From assembly GCF_913778665.1 (NCBI RefSeq), contig NZ_CAJYVQ010000012.1, forward strand, positions 124,001 through 188,000: a DNA stretch of 64,000 bases, written 5' to 3'. How positions within the stretch are numbered: the first letter of the stretch is position 1; the number at the start of each line of letters is the position of its first letter. The DNA is from an uncultured Stenotrophomonas sp. Lineage in GTDB: Bacteria; Pseudomonadota; Gammaproteobacteria; Xanthomonadales; Xanthomonadaceae. The notes under the pieces are model-generated. The model was given only the letters and a program-made list of their open reading frames with translations. It had not been told where the DNA came from and ran no database searches. The position numbers and the translations under genes were made by a program. This document shows, one piece after another, positions 1-8,111 of this stretch.

Positions 1-2142
1 CTGGCGCCGTGGTGGCCCTACCTGCAGGCCTCGATCGCCATCGTGCTGGCCTACATCGCGGTGCTGCTGGTGCTGCTGTATGCGGTGCGCCGCACCACGC
101 GTCGCCAGCAGTCGATGGCCGAGGAACTGAAGGCGGGCCACGCCGAGTTGCGGCTGGCGCATCAGGTCGGCCGCGTGTGTACCTGGTACGTGGATGAAGA
201 CGCGGCGCTGCTGCGCTGGTCACCGCTGGCGCGCGAGATCTTCGGCGTGCAGACCGATGCGTTGCCGGTAGCGGATTTCTTCGCCCGCGTGCACCGCGAC
301 GACACCGTGCGCCTGCAGCAGGCGTTCGACCAGGCATTCGCCGGCGGCGCGGTGCTCGACCAGGTGTTCCGCCTGGTGCTGCCCGGTGGCGAGGTGCGCT
401 GGGTCGGTGCGCGCGGACAGCGGGTGGAGGTAGCCGACAGCGAGCGGCGCATGATCGGCGCGCTGACCGACCTGAGCGAGCGTTACCAGGCGCGCGAACA
501 GATGAGTGAGGTGGAGCGCCGCTTCCGGCTGCTGTTTGACCGCAATCCGGCGCCGTTCTGGGTGTTCGACCCCGATACGCTGCGCTTCATCGAGGTCAAC
601 GACGCCGCGGTGCGCCAGTACGGCTACAGCCGCGAGGAATTCCTGGCGATGAGCATTCTCGACATCCGCCCGCGCGAAGGCTGGGACGAGGTCAAGGGAG
701 CGATCGCCAAGGCCCGCGTCGGTGAGCTGCAGGATGCAGCGGTGCGCCTGCACCGGCGCAAGGACGGCAGCGTGTTCGAAGTGCGCGCGCACCTGTCCAA
801 GCTCGATTTCGATGGCCAGCCGGCGTGCCTGGTGCTGGCCGAGGATGTCAGCGAACGGCTGGCCTACGAGCGTGACCTGGCCTACCAGGCGCGGCACAAC
901 CCGGCCACCGGCCTGCTCAACGTGCGTGCGCTGACCGAGCAGCTGGACGAGCGGGACGAGGCCTACACCATCGCCTTCGTGCAACTGCGGGGCCTGCAGC
1001 TGGTGGCCGATACGCTGGGCCGCGAGATCGGCGATGCCGTGCTGCAATCGATGGCGACCCGGCTCGGTGGGTTGGGCGCGCGTTACGGCACGCTGGCGTT
1101 CCAGCCCGCAGAGGATTTCGTGTTCGCCATCGCCGCCGGGCACGATACCCAGCGCGTGCTGGACGACCTGCTGCAGATCGTGTCGGCGCCGATGCGCGGC
1201 AAGGATTCACTGCACCAGTTCGAGCCGCGCGTCGGCGTGGCGGTGCACGTGGCCGGCGATGGTCACAGCGCCGAACAGGTCATCGGCATGGCCGCGCAGG
1301 CCGCGCATGCGGCGCGCGCCGAGGGCAACGTGGTGGTCTGGTTCGACGCGGCGGTGACCACCCGGCTGGCGGATCGGCTGCGTCTGGCCGGACGCATCCA
1401 TGCCGCCATCGACAACGAGTTCCAGCTGTACTTCCAGCCGATCCGGCACGCCAGCGATGGCAGCCCGGCGGCATTGGAAGCGCTGCTGCGCTGGCCACAG
1501 GCCGATGGCAGCTTCATTCCTCCCAACGAGTTCATCCAGCTGTGCGAGGAGACCGGGCTGATCCTTGCGCTGGGTCGCTGGGTGATCCGTGCGGCGGCCA
1601 AGGCGCAGCGGCGACTGGTCGAGGCGGGCTGGGGCGAGTTGCCGATCGCGGTCAACGTCTCGGCCGTGCAGTTCTTCAACAGCGACCTGGTGGCCGAGTT
1701 CACCCGCGCCCAGCAGGAGTTCGGCCTGGCGCGGGGCGCGCTGCATGTGGAACTGACCGAGAGCAGCCTGATGCGCAAACCGGCGCAGGCAATGCAGACC
1801 ATGCAGCGCCTGCACGAGCAGGGCATCAGCGTGTCACTGGATGATTTCGGCACCGGCTATTCGAGCATGTCTTACCTGCAGCACCTGCCGCTGGACATCC
1901 TGAAGATCGACCGGAGCTTCGTGGCGGATGTGGAAACCAATCCGCGCAATGCCTCGATCTGCCGCGCATTGCTGTCGCTGGGGCACAGCATGGGGCTGAC
2001 CATCATCGCCGAGGGCGTGGAGACGCCGGGGCAGCTGGACTGGCTGGCGGCACATGGCTGCGACCAGGTGCAGGGCTACCTGCTGGGACGGCCCGCACCG
2101 CTGGAGCACATCATCAACGCGTTGGATGAAGTGCCTGCTTGA
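1..2142 (+). CDS. PAS / degenerate GGDEF / EAL phosphodiesterase (5' partial)
   Basis: Likely membrane-anchored c-di-GMP phosphodiesterase, cut by the window start. The frame is open from base 1, so the true start lies upstream. Counting from the first codon, a transmembrane helix covers about residues 10-30, two PAS-type sensor domains about 45-285, a GGDEF-like domain about 290-440 and an EAL domain about 460-705. The EAL domain keeps its signature (EALLRW near 493, DDFGTGYSS near 614, LKIDRSFV near 634), so it is probably catalytic. The GGDEF domain is degenerate: the active-site loop reads PAEDFVF near 370 in place of GGDEF, so it is probably regulatory or inert. The net role is expected to be lowering c-di-GMP in response to a PAS-sensed signal; the ligand is unknown. 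Confidence 0.9.
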   Translation: MAPWWPYLQASIAIVLAYIAVLLVLLYAVRRTTRRQQSMAEELKAGHAELRLAHQVGRVCTWYVDEDAALLRWSPLAREIFGVQTDALPVADFFARVHRDDTVRLQQAFDQAFAGGAVLDQVFRLVLPGGEVRWVGARGQRVEVADSERRMIGALTDLSERYQAREQMSEVERRFRLLFDRNPAPFWVFDPDTLRFIEVNDAAVRQYGYSREEFLAMSILDIRPREGWDEVKGAIAKARVGELQDAAVRLHRRKDGSVFEVRAHLSKLDFDGQPACLVLAEDVSERLAYERDLAYQARHNPATGLLNVRALTEQLDERDEAYTIAFVQLRGLQLVADTLGREIGDAVLQSMATRLGGLGARYGTLAFQPAEDFVFAIAAGHDTQRVLDDLLQIVSAPMRGKDSLHQFEPRVGVAVHVAGDGHSAEQVIGMAAQAAHAARAEGNVVVWFDAAVTTRLADRLRLAGRIHAAIDNEFQLYFQPIRHASDGSPAALEALLRWPQADGSFIPPNEFIQLCEETGLILALGRWVIRAAAKAQRRLVEAGWGELPIAVNVSAVQFFNSDLVAEFTRAQQEFGLARGALHVELTESSLMRKPAQAMQTMQRLHEQGISVSLDDFGTGYSSMSYLQHLPLDILKIDRSFVADVETNPRNASICRALLSLGHSMGLTIIAEGVETPGQLDWLAAHGCDQVQGYLLGRPAPLEHIINALDEVPA

Positions 2143-2148
2143 GCGGTC

Positions 2149-2212
2149 ATGCCCGCCAGCGGCCGGCTACCAGACCGAAACATGACGGTAGTGCCGGCCA
2201 CTGGCCGGCAAA
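2149..2212. repeat. SMAG/REP-like palindrome dimer
   Basis: Two GTAG-headed palindromes face each other just after the phosphodiesterase gene: one on the minus strand (2150-2170, GCCGGCCGCTGGC core) and one on the plus strand (2188-2210, GCCGGCCACTGGCCGGC). This matches the GTAG-type REP family known from S. maltophilia. It lies between convergent genes, where such elements usually sit. Confidence 0.8.
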
Positions 2213-2224
2213 CGCCAGACCCGG

Positions 2225-3106
2225 CTACACCCCGGCTTCCACCAGGTGGTCAATGAAACTGCGCACCTTCGGTGCCAGGTGGCTGCGGCTGGTGTAGACG
2301 GCGAAGATGCCGATCGGCGCGGCCTCCCATTCCGGCAGCACGCGCACCAGGCGGCCATCGGCCAGCGCGTCTTCCAGCAGGAAGTCGGGCTGCAGGATCA
2401 CGCCCATCCCGGCAATCGCCGCTTCGCGCAGCACGTCGCCATTGTTGGCGTGCAGCAGGCTGCTCACTGCCACCTTCACTTCGCCACCGGGCCCCTGCAG
2501 CGGCCAGTGGTCACCGGCAGCCCAGTAGCTGTAGCTCAGGCAAGCGTGTGCCTCGAGTTCGTGCGGCGTCTGCGGCGTGCCACGCGCGGCCAGGTAGGAG
2601 GGGGCGGCACACAGGCTCACCCGCGATTCGCCCAGGCGGCGCGCGATGAGCGCCGGGCTCGGCTGGCGGGTGATGCGGATGGCCAGGTCGTAGCCTTCCT
2701 CGACCATGTCCACCAACCGGTCGGACAGGGCCAGGTCCAGCTCGACCTGCGGGAAGCGCTGGCGGTAGCTGGCCAGCAATGGCCCGAGCCGGGCGATGCC
2801 CCAGCTGACCGGTGCGTTGATGCGCAGCGTGCCGGAGGGTTCCAGCGCCTGCGCGCCGATGCTGGCTTCCAGCGCGTCGAACTCGGCCAGCAGGCGCACG
2901 CACCGGGCGTAGTAGGCGGCGCCGGCACTGGTCGGGCTGACCCGGCGCGTGGTGCGGTGGAGCAGGCGGGTGGACAGTCGCTTCTCCAGTGCGGCGACCT
3001 GGCGGGTGACCCCGGCGGTGGACATGCCCAGGGCCTGGGCAGCGGCACTGAAACCATTGCGCTCGACCACCGCCACGAAGACCCGCATCGCATCGAGGGT
3101 GTCCAT
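2225..3106 (-). CDS. LysR-family transcriptional regulator
   Basis: 293-residue LysR-type regulator. An N-terminal winged HTH (residues 1-60, with AAQALGMSTAGVTRQVAALE) is followed by a substrate-binding domain of the usual length. The start MDTLDAM at 3106 was chosen because the regular LysR N-terminus begins there; the in-frame extension upstream has no family match and would run over the operator. It is divergent from doxX and the DODA dioxygenase, so it probably controls that pair. LTTR family members close to this one (RLLHRTTRRVSPT) often respond to aromatic or quinone compounds; the effector here is not visible. Confidence 0.9.
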   Translation of the reverse strand: MDTLDAMRVFVAVVERNGFSAAAQALGMSTAGVTRQVAALEKRLSTRLLHRTTRRVSPTSAGAAYYARCVRLLAEFDALEASIGAQALEPSGTLRINAPVSWGIARLGPLLASYRQRFPQVELDLALSDRLVDMVEEGYDLAIRITRQPSPALIARRLGESRVSLCAAPSYLAARGTPQTPHELEAHACLSYSYWAAGDHWPLQGPGGEVKVAVSSLLHANNGDVLREAAIAGMGVILQPDFLLEDALADGRLVRVLPEWEAAPIGIFAVYTSRSHLAPKVRSFIDHLVEAGV

Positions 3107-3171
3107 TATTGCGCCTTCTGAAATAAATACGGTCAAACCATCGTATTTATCGCCCGGTGAAGGCGCAATAA
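3106..3171. promoter_or_regulatory. Nested inverted repeats between lysR and doxX
   Basis: An outer perfect 13-bp inverted repeat (TTATTGCGCCTTC at 3106-3118, complement at 3159-3171) encloses an inner perfect 9-bp inverted repeat (ATAAATACG at 3123-3131, CGTATTTAT at 3142-3150). The block is AT-rich against its surroundings and touches the lysR start codon. It is a good candidate for LysR binding that controls both directions. Confidence 0.7.
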
Positions 3172-3201
3172 GCTGCGCTTGTTCTCTCAGAGGCGCCTCC
3201 C

Positions 3202-3612
3202 ATGCACACCCGCACCGCTCCTGTTCCGCCGCTGGCGCCCTACGGCGCCACCCTGCTGCGCCTGGCCCTCGGCGTGCTGTTCCTGGTCCACGCATTGATC
3301 AAGCTGCTGGTGTTCACGCCGGCAGGTACCGCGGCCTTCTTCGAATCGCTGGGCCTGCCCGGTGTGCTCGGTTATCTCACCATCGCGGTTGAGCTGGTCA
3401 TCACCGCCGCGCTGCTGCTGGGCATCTACGCGCGCTGGGTCGGCCTGGCCGGCGTGCCGCTGCTGCTGGGCACCATCGTCACCGTGCACGGGGCCAACGG
3501 CTTCGGCTTCGCCAACGCGGGCGGCGGCTGGGAATACCCGGCGTTCTGGGCGTTGGCACTGGTGGTGCTGTTCCTGATCGGCGACGGCAAGTGGACCCTG
3601 CGTTCGCGCTGA
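3202..3612 (+). CDS. DoxX family membrane protein
   Basis: 136-residue integral membrane protein with four predicted hydrophobic segments (about residues 15-35, 55-75, 78-95 and 108-128), the layout of the DoxX/SURF4-like family. The start ATG at 3202 opens with MHTRTAP. It is the first gene of a short plus-strand unit with the dioxygenase 31 bases downstream and divergent from a LysR regulator. DoxX proteins are small quinone- or redox-linked membrane proteins of mostly unknown activity. Pairing with an aromatic ring-opening dioxygenase suggests a role in handling aromatic or quinone stress, but this is inferred from context only. Confidence 0.85.
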   Translation: MHTRTAPVPPLAPYGATLLRLALGVLFLVHALIKLLVFTPAGTAAFFESLGLPGVLGYLTIAVELVITAALLLGIYARWVGLAGVPLLLGTIVTVHGANGFGFANAGGGWEYPAFWALALVVLFLIGDGKWTLRSR

Positions 3613-3643
3613 TCGCCGCCTGATCCTGCAACTGGAGAATTCC

Positions 3644-4435
3644 ATGTCCCGTTTGCCTTCGTTGTACATCTCGCATGGCTCGCCGATGACCGCCCTGCAT
3701 CCGGGCCAGGTTGGCGTGCGGCTGGCCGAGCTGGCGCAGGATCTGCCGATCCCGCGCGCCATCGTGATGGCCTCGGCGCACTGGCTGGGCCGACAGCCGC
3801 TGGTCGGCGCGCATCCGCGGCCGCCGACCATCCACGACTTCGGTGGCTTCCCGCGCGCGCTGTTTGAGCTCCAGTACCCGGCGCCGGGCGATCCTGCGCT
3901 GGCCGAAGAGGTTGCCGGCCGCATCGCTGCCGCCGGGCTGCCGGTGGCCATCGACCCGCAGCGTGGCCTCGACCATGGCGCGTGGGTGCCGTTGCGCCTG
4001 TTGCGCCCGCAGGCCGATATCCCGGTGGTGCCGGTGTCGATCCAGCCGCTGCTCGGCCCCGCGCACCAGTTCGCAATGGGGCGGGCGCTGGCGCCGCTGC
4101 GCGAGCAGGGCGTGCTGCTGGTCGGCTCGGGCAGCATCACCCACAACCTGCATGACTGGGGCGACTACCAGGACGGCAAGGAAGCGCCATACGTGCGCCC
4201 CTTCATCGAGTGGGTGGAGCAGCGGCTGGCCGCCGACGACCGCCAGGCGCTGCTGGACTATCGCCGCCAGGCGCCGTTTGCCGAGCGCGCGCACCCGACC
4301 GACGAGCACCTGCTGCCGCTGTTCTTCGCGATGGGCGCGGCGGACGAGGGCGGCTTCGGTGCACGTCGCATCGATGCCGGCATCGACGCCGGTTTCCTGG
4401 CCATGGACCTGTACCGCTTCGATGGGGCGGCATGA
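3644..4435 (+). CDS. DODA-type extradiol ring-opening dioxygenase (YgiD-like)
   Basis: 263-residue class III extradiol dioxygenase of the 4,5-DOPA dioxygenase family (LigB superfamily). Conserved metal and acid-base histidines are visible in YISHGSP (residues 8-14), ASAHWLG near 45, LDHGAW near 109 and SITHNLHDWG near 166. The start at 3644 has GGAG about 7 bases upstream. The enzyme is expected to open catecholic rings with O2 in the cytoplasm; related YgiD proteins may also act as zinc proteins, so the substrate is uncertain. It forms a unit with doxX under the divergent LysR regulator. Confidence 0.88.
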   Translation: MSRLPSLYISHGSPMTALHPGQVGVRLAELAQDLPIPRAIVMASAHWLGRQPLVGAHPRPPTIHDFGGFPRALFELQYPAPGDPALAEEVAGRIAAAGLPVAIDPQRGLDHGAWVPLRLLRPQADIPVVPVSIQPLLGPAHQFAMGRALAPLREQGVLLVGSGSITHNLHDWGDYQDGKEAPYVRPFIEWVEQRLAADDRQALLDYRRQAPFAERAHPTDEHLLPLFFAMGAADEGGFGARRIDAGIDAGFLAMDLYRFDGAA

Positions 4436-4552
4436 GCCGGGGCTGACGCCGGGCCCTTCCCGTCGTCGCGGTTGCAGCCGCATGTGGTAGTTTTTTCCGG
4501 GTTTCCGGCGCTGGCCCCCGAGCCTCCCCACGCGCCGCTTCCTGGAAGAAGC

Positions 4553-6202
4553 ATGCATACCATTGAAGTCGTCCTGGCGATGCTGGTGGCCGTTGTCGCC
4601 AGCGGCTACCTGGTTCGTGTCCTGCCGTTCTCGTTGCCGCTGCCGCTGGTTCAGATCGGCCTGGGCGCGGTGATCGCCGGGGTGTTCAACCGCGGCCACG
4701 CGCTGGAACCGGAAGTGTTCTTCCTGCTGTTCCTGCCGCCGCTGCTGTTCCTCGATGGCTGGCGCATTCCCAAGCAGGGCCTGTTCCGCGACAAGGGTGC
4801 GATCCTCGAACTCGCCTTCGGCCTGGTGGTGTTCACCGTGATCGGCGCCGGCTTCCTGATCCATTGGCTGATTCCGGTGATGCCGCTGGCGGTGTGCTTC
4901 GCACTGGCGGCGATCGTGTCACCGACCGATCCGGTGGCGGTCGGTGCGATCGCCTCCAAGGCGCCGATCCCCAAGCGCCTGATGCACATCCTGGAAGGCG
5001 AGTCGCTGCTCAACGATGCGTCCGGCCTGGTCTGCTTCCGCTTCGCGGTGGCCGCAGTGATGACTGGCACGTTCTCGTTGGCCACGGCGTCGCTGACCTT
5101 CGTGTGGGTGGCGGTGGCCGGTCTGGCGGTGGGCGTGGCGGTCACCCTCGGTGTCTCCACCTTCCAGCGCTGGCTGTGGCGCCGCTTCGGCGAGGAGCCC
5201 GGCGCGGCGATGCTCGTCAACCTGCTCATTCCATTCGCGGCCTACCTGCTGGCCGAAGAAATCCATGCCTCGGGCATTCTCGCCGCGGTCGCCGCCGGCA
5301 TCGCGATGAGCTACGTGGAACTGACCGGCCGCGTTTCCGGCAGCATGCGCGTGCAGCGCGCCGGGGTCTGGAACATGCTGCAGTTCAGCTTCAACGGCAT
5401 CATGTTCGTGCTGCTGGGCGAACAGCTGCCGGGCATCGTCGAACGCGCCACCACCACCATGAACGAGAGCGGCCACCAGAGTGCGTGGTGGCTGCTGGTG
5501 TACGTGGTGGTGATCAACCTGGCGTTGATCACGCTGCGCCTGCTGTGGGTGTGGCTGTCGCTGCGCTGGAACCTGCTGCGCGCGCGGCGCCGTGGCCTGG
5601 AGCGCGGCGAGGCACCAAACTGGCGCATCGTGGTGGCGACCTCGGTGGCCGGCGTGCGCGGCGCGATCACCCTGGCCGGTGTTTTGACCCTGCCGCTGTT
5701 CCTGCCCGATGGCAGTGCGTTCCCGGCGCGTGACCTGGTGATCTTCCTGGCCGCCTCGGTGATCCTGTTCTCGCTGCTGGGCGCCAGCATCGCGCTGCCA
5801 CAGCTGCTGAAGGGCCTGCAGCTGCCGGCCGATTCGGGCGAACGCAAGGAAGAGGACCTGGCGCGCCGGCTGTCGTCGAAGGCCGCGCTGGCCGGGGTCG
5901 AGCGCATGCGCCAGCAGCTGGTGATGAACCAGAACACCGAAAACGTGCAGCTGTACAACGACGCCGCGTCGCGGGTGAGCCTGCTCTACCAGCGCCACCT
6001 GGAGCGCGACAACGATGGGCCCGACGTGGACCCGGAGAAGGTGCGGCGCATGGAAATGGGCTACCGCCAGCTGCGCAGCGCCGGCCTCAATGCCGAGCGC
6101 GAGGAACTGTTCCGGCTGACCCGGCGTGGGGTGATCTCCGATGAGATCTCGCGGCGCCTGATCCGCAACCTGGACCTGCTGGAGTCTCGCAAGCGCGAGT
6201 GA
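4553..6202 (+). CDS. CPA1-type Na+/H+ antiporter
   Basis: 549-residue inner-membrane monovalent cation/proton antiporter of the CPA1 (NhaP/YjcE) family. About twelve hydrophobic segments span residues 1-415, with the family motifs SPTDPVAVGAI near 123 and EGESLLNDASGLV near 148 carrying the transport aspartates. A charged cytoplasmic tail of about 130 residues follows. The start at 4553 (MHTIEVVL, preceded by GGAAGAAG) was taken because an earlier in-frame start gives no membrane signal. It stands alone between the dioxygenase gene and a REP dimer. Role: Na+ (or K+) expulsion and pH homeostasis; ion preference cannot be read from sequence. Confidence 0.9.
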   Translation: MHTIEVVLAMLVAVVASGYLVRVLPFSLPLPLVQIGLGAVIAGVFNRGHALEPEVFFLLFLPPLLFLDGWRIPKQGLFRDKGAILELAFGLVVFTVIGAGFLIHWLIPVMPLAVCFALAAIVSPTDPVAVGAIASKAPIPKRLMHILEGESLLNDASGLVCFRFAVAAVMTGTFSLATASLTFVWVAVAGLAVGVAVTLGVSTFQRWLWRRFGEEPGAAMLVNLLIPFAAYLLAEEIHASGILAAVAAGIAMSYVELTGRVSGSMRVQRAGVWNMLQFSFNGIMFVLLGEQLPGIVERATTTMNESGHQSAWWLLVYVVVINLALITLRLLWVWLSLRWNLLRARRRGLERGEAPNWRIVVATSVAGVRGAITLAGVLTLPLFLPDGSAFPARDLVIFLAASVILFSLLGASIALPQLLKGLQLPADSGERKEEDLARRLSSKAALAGVERMRQQLVMNQNTENVQLYNDAASRVSLLYQRHLERDNDGPDVDPEKVRRMEMGYRQLRSAGLNAEREELFRLTRRGVISDEISRRLIRNLDLLESRKRE

Positions 6203-6212
6203 TGCCGGATAT

Positions 6213-6295
6213 TGAGTCGAGCCATGCTCGACTGCTCTTGCCCCAGGCCTCATGAACCCGGAACGGAAAGCAGTCGAGCACGGCTCGACGCTACA
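6213..6295. repeat. SMAG/REP-like palindrome dimer
   Basis: Two inverted palindromes, GAGTCGAGCCATGCTCGACT at 6214-6233 and its mirrored partner ending in GTAG on the minus strand at 6270-6294. They lie between the convergent antiporter gene and the DUF3297 gene. Confidence 0.75.
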
Positions 6296-6303
6296 GAAGC
6301 CGG

Positions 6304-6552
6304 TTATTCCGGCTTCTGGTCCAGGAAGTACGCCTCGACCTTGCCCTTGACCTTGATGGTCATCGGGTTGCCGCGGCGGTCACGGGCCTTGCCGGCCTGC
6401 ACGCGGATCCAGCCTTCGCTGACCGAGTATTCCTCGACGTTGTCGCGCTCGACGTCGTTGAAACGCACGCCGACGCCGCGCTCCAGAGCCTGCGCATCAT
6501 GGAAGGGGCTGGCCGGATTGATCGCCAGGTGGTCAGGAGGGGTCTCGCTCAT
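6304..6552 (-). CDS. DUF3297 family protein
   Basis: 82-residue small basic/acidic cytoplasmic protein. It resembles the DUF3297 family (MSETPPDHLAINPASPFHD start, then a beta-rich stretch ending VKVKGKVEAYFLD-like). The ATG at 6552 is chosen because the family begins with MSE/MSD; an upstream in-frame start at 6597 would add 15 residues with no family likeness. No function is known for this family. No operon partner: it is convergent with the antiporter and divergent from the DUF6630-like gene. Confidence 0.75.
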   Translation of the reverse strand: MSETPPDHLAINPASPFHDAQALERGVGVRFNDVERDNVEEYSVSEGWIRVQAGKARDRRGNPMTIKVKGKVEAYFLDQKPE

Positions 6553-6641
6553 CGCTTCATTCACAGTGACGGCCACCACGGCCGACTTCAGCGGCACAGG
6601 ATAAACCGTAGAATGCCGGCCTGCCCCAAGGAGTGCCCGCG

Positions 6642-7184
6642 ATGCCCGACAACAGCGACTATTTCGACTTCGAGGAAGACGCCCACGATTTCGACGAGGA
6701 CGATTTCGAGGCGCGGGTCTGGAACCTGCTGGTGCTGATCAACCCGGGCGACGAGGAGCTGGCCCTGCAGCAGTTCAACCGCTGGCGCGAGCACCTGGCC
6801 GAGGAGGGGCAGCCGCTGGAAGCGGACAGCGACTGGCTGCCGGCGCTGTTCACCGCCATTGCCTGGCAGTCCGGTTTCGAGGTGGAGCGCGATGACCTGG
6901 AATCGCTGCAGTCGGCGGTGAACGAGCTGTCGGCGCGCTTCAACCTGCAGCTGGACTGGGGCGGCGACCTGGACGACGAGGACTTCGCCGAAGACCTGGA
7001 CGGCGTGCAGCTGATGTCCACCGCCTTCGACCGCCTGCGCGAGCACAACTACACGCTGTGGAGCGTGGATGCCGGCAGCGACGGCTTCAGCGGCGTGATG
7101 GCGCTGACCCGCGACGATGACGCGATGCTGGCGCTGTGCTCGCTGCTGAACGTGGAAATCCGGCTGGGCAGCGACCCGTTCTGA
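6642..7184 (+). CDS. Acidic conserved protein (DUF6630-like)
   Basis: 180-residue, strongly acidic cytoplasmic protein; the N-terminus is nearly all Asp/Glu/Phe (residues 5-25). The stretch LVLINPGDEELALQQFNRW near residue 31 looks like the DUF6630 family of Xanthomonadaceae. The start at 6642 is fixed by AAGGAG at 6628-6633 with an 8-base spacer. No catalytic motif is recognisable and no function can be assigned. It is monocistronic and is followed by a REP palindrome. Confidence 0.7.
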   Translation: MPDNSDYFDFEEDAHDFDEDDFEARVWNLLVLINPGDEELALQQFNRWREHLAEEGQPLEADSDWLPALFTAIAWQSGFEVERDDLESLQSAVNELSARFNLQLDWGGDLDDEDFAEDLDGVQLMSTAFDRLREHNYTLWSVDAGSDGFSGVMALTRDDDAMLALCSLLNVEIRLGSDPF

Positions 7185-7193
7185 GCCGGGCAG

Positions 7194-7220
7194 GTGGGTG
7201 CGGACCTTGGTCCGCACGCT
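7194..7220. repeat. REP-like palindrome
   Basis: GTGCGGACC / GGTCCGCAC stem around a TT loop, directly after the DUF6630-like gene. The same stem recurs at 8081-8108, so both belong to one REP subfamily. Confidence 0.7.
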
Positions 7221-7232
7221 TTGTGCGCGGGC

Positions 7233-7508
7233 CTACGGCCGGTATTGCGCCCTGGCGTTGGCGATCACCGCTTTGACCAGGTCGCGGTCGGCGTGCCGGG
7301 AAATCGCCCGCGCACCGAGCGCGATCGCCTGTGCACGCAGCTCGGCAGTGACGTCGTAATGGGCGCCGCTGGCCTTGTTCTGGAAGGCCCGGGGCGGAAT
7401 GCCGAGCTGCGCCGCCATCGCGTGCAGCTCGGCCAGGGTGTCGGCCATCAGGTGCGCCCAGCGCTGTCCGCGCCAGGCATGCACCGCGTCATCGACGTAG
7501 ACCGTCAC
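7233..7508 (-). CDS. DUF4031 domain protein
   Basis: 91-residue small protein starting from GTG at 7508 (MTVYVDDAVHAWRGQRW). The YVDD start, the WAHLMAD stretch and the length fit the DUF4031 family; function unknown. The GTG is used because the YVDD strand is the usual N-terminus of the family; the reading frame upstream overlaps the neighbouring gene. It follows the 164-residue hypothetical gene by only 13 bases, so the two are probably one transcript. Confidence 0.75.
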   Translation of the reverse strand: MTVYVDDAVHAWRGQRWAHLMADTLAELHAMAAQLGIPPRAFQNKASGAHYDVTAELRAQAIALGARAISRHADRDLVKAVIANARAQYRP

Positions 7509-7521
7509 CGCCGCGGCCGGT

Positions 7522-8016
7522 TCAGGCCTGCGGCTTGCTGTCGCTGTCGGCGGCCGGGGCGGCCTCGGCGTCGGCAGCAGCGGCGTCGGCCACGTCGCCC
7601 TCGGCGGCTGCGTCGTCCTCGCCGTCGGCGGCTTCGACGCCTTCGAACTCGGCGACCAGCTTGTCCAGGTACTCGTCAGCGGTCTGGCCGGACTCTTCGG
7701 CCAGGGTGTCCAGCAGCTTCTGCAGAAGCTCGGAGTATTCCAGGTTGACCTTGCGGCCTTCCTTCTCCTGCACGTTGGCCAGGTGCTTGAGCATGGCCAG
7801 CATCGGCACGGGGTTCTCGGCGTTGCCCATGGTCTGGCCGCCGATGGCCAGCAGCCACTCACGGCCCTGCAGGCCGATGGCCGCGACCACCTGGCCGTCT
7901 TCGCTGGTCAGCACGGCATGGTTCTGCACCTGCTGCTGGGCGTTCAGACGGAGGAACGGGCGCTTGCCCTGCTGCTTCTTGCGCTTGTCGCGCTTGGCCT
8001 TGGAGTTCTGGGACAT
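7522..8016 (-). CDS. Conserved hypothetical protein with Ala/Asp-rich tail
   Basis: 164 residues: a very basic N-terminus (KAKRDKRKKQQGKR, residues 6-19), a folded middle with a short beta-type segment (VVAAIGLQGREWLLAIGG) and an acidic Ala/Asp/Glu low-complexity tail from about residue 128. No recognised domain. The basic-head/acidic-tail layout hints at RNA or nucleoprotein contact, but that is only suggestive. It lies upstream of the DUF4031 gene in the same direction, 13 bases away. Confidence 0.65.
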   Translation of the reverse strand: MSQNSKAKRDKRKKQQGKRPFLRLNAQQQVQNHAVLTSEDGQVVAAIGLQGREWLLAIGGQTMGNAENPVPMLAMLKHLANVQEKEGRKVNLEYSELLQKLLDTLAEESGQTADEYLDKLVAEFEGVEAADGEDDAAAEGDVADAAAADAEAAPAADSDSKPQA

Positions 8017-8080
8017 GAGGTCGGGTCACCTGGAAACGGAAAGACGGCCATTGTAGCGGGTGCGCCGGGTGATGCCCCTG

Positions 8081-8108
8081 GTGGGTGCGGACCTTGGTCC
8101 GCACCCAC
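8081..8108. repeat. Perfect REP-like palindrome after motB
   Basis: A 13-bp perfect stem (GTGGGTGCGGACC and its complement) around a 2-base loop, three bases past the motB stop. Position and stem could also help end or protect the motAB transcript; there is no T-run, so intrinsic termination is not claimed. Confidence 0.75.
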
Positions 8109-8111
8109 GGT

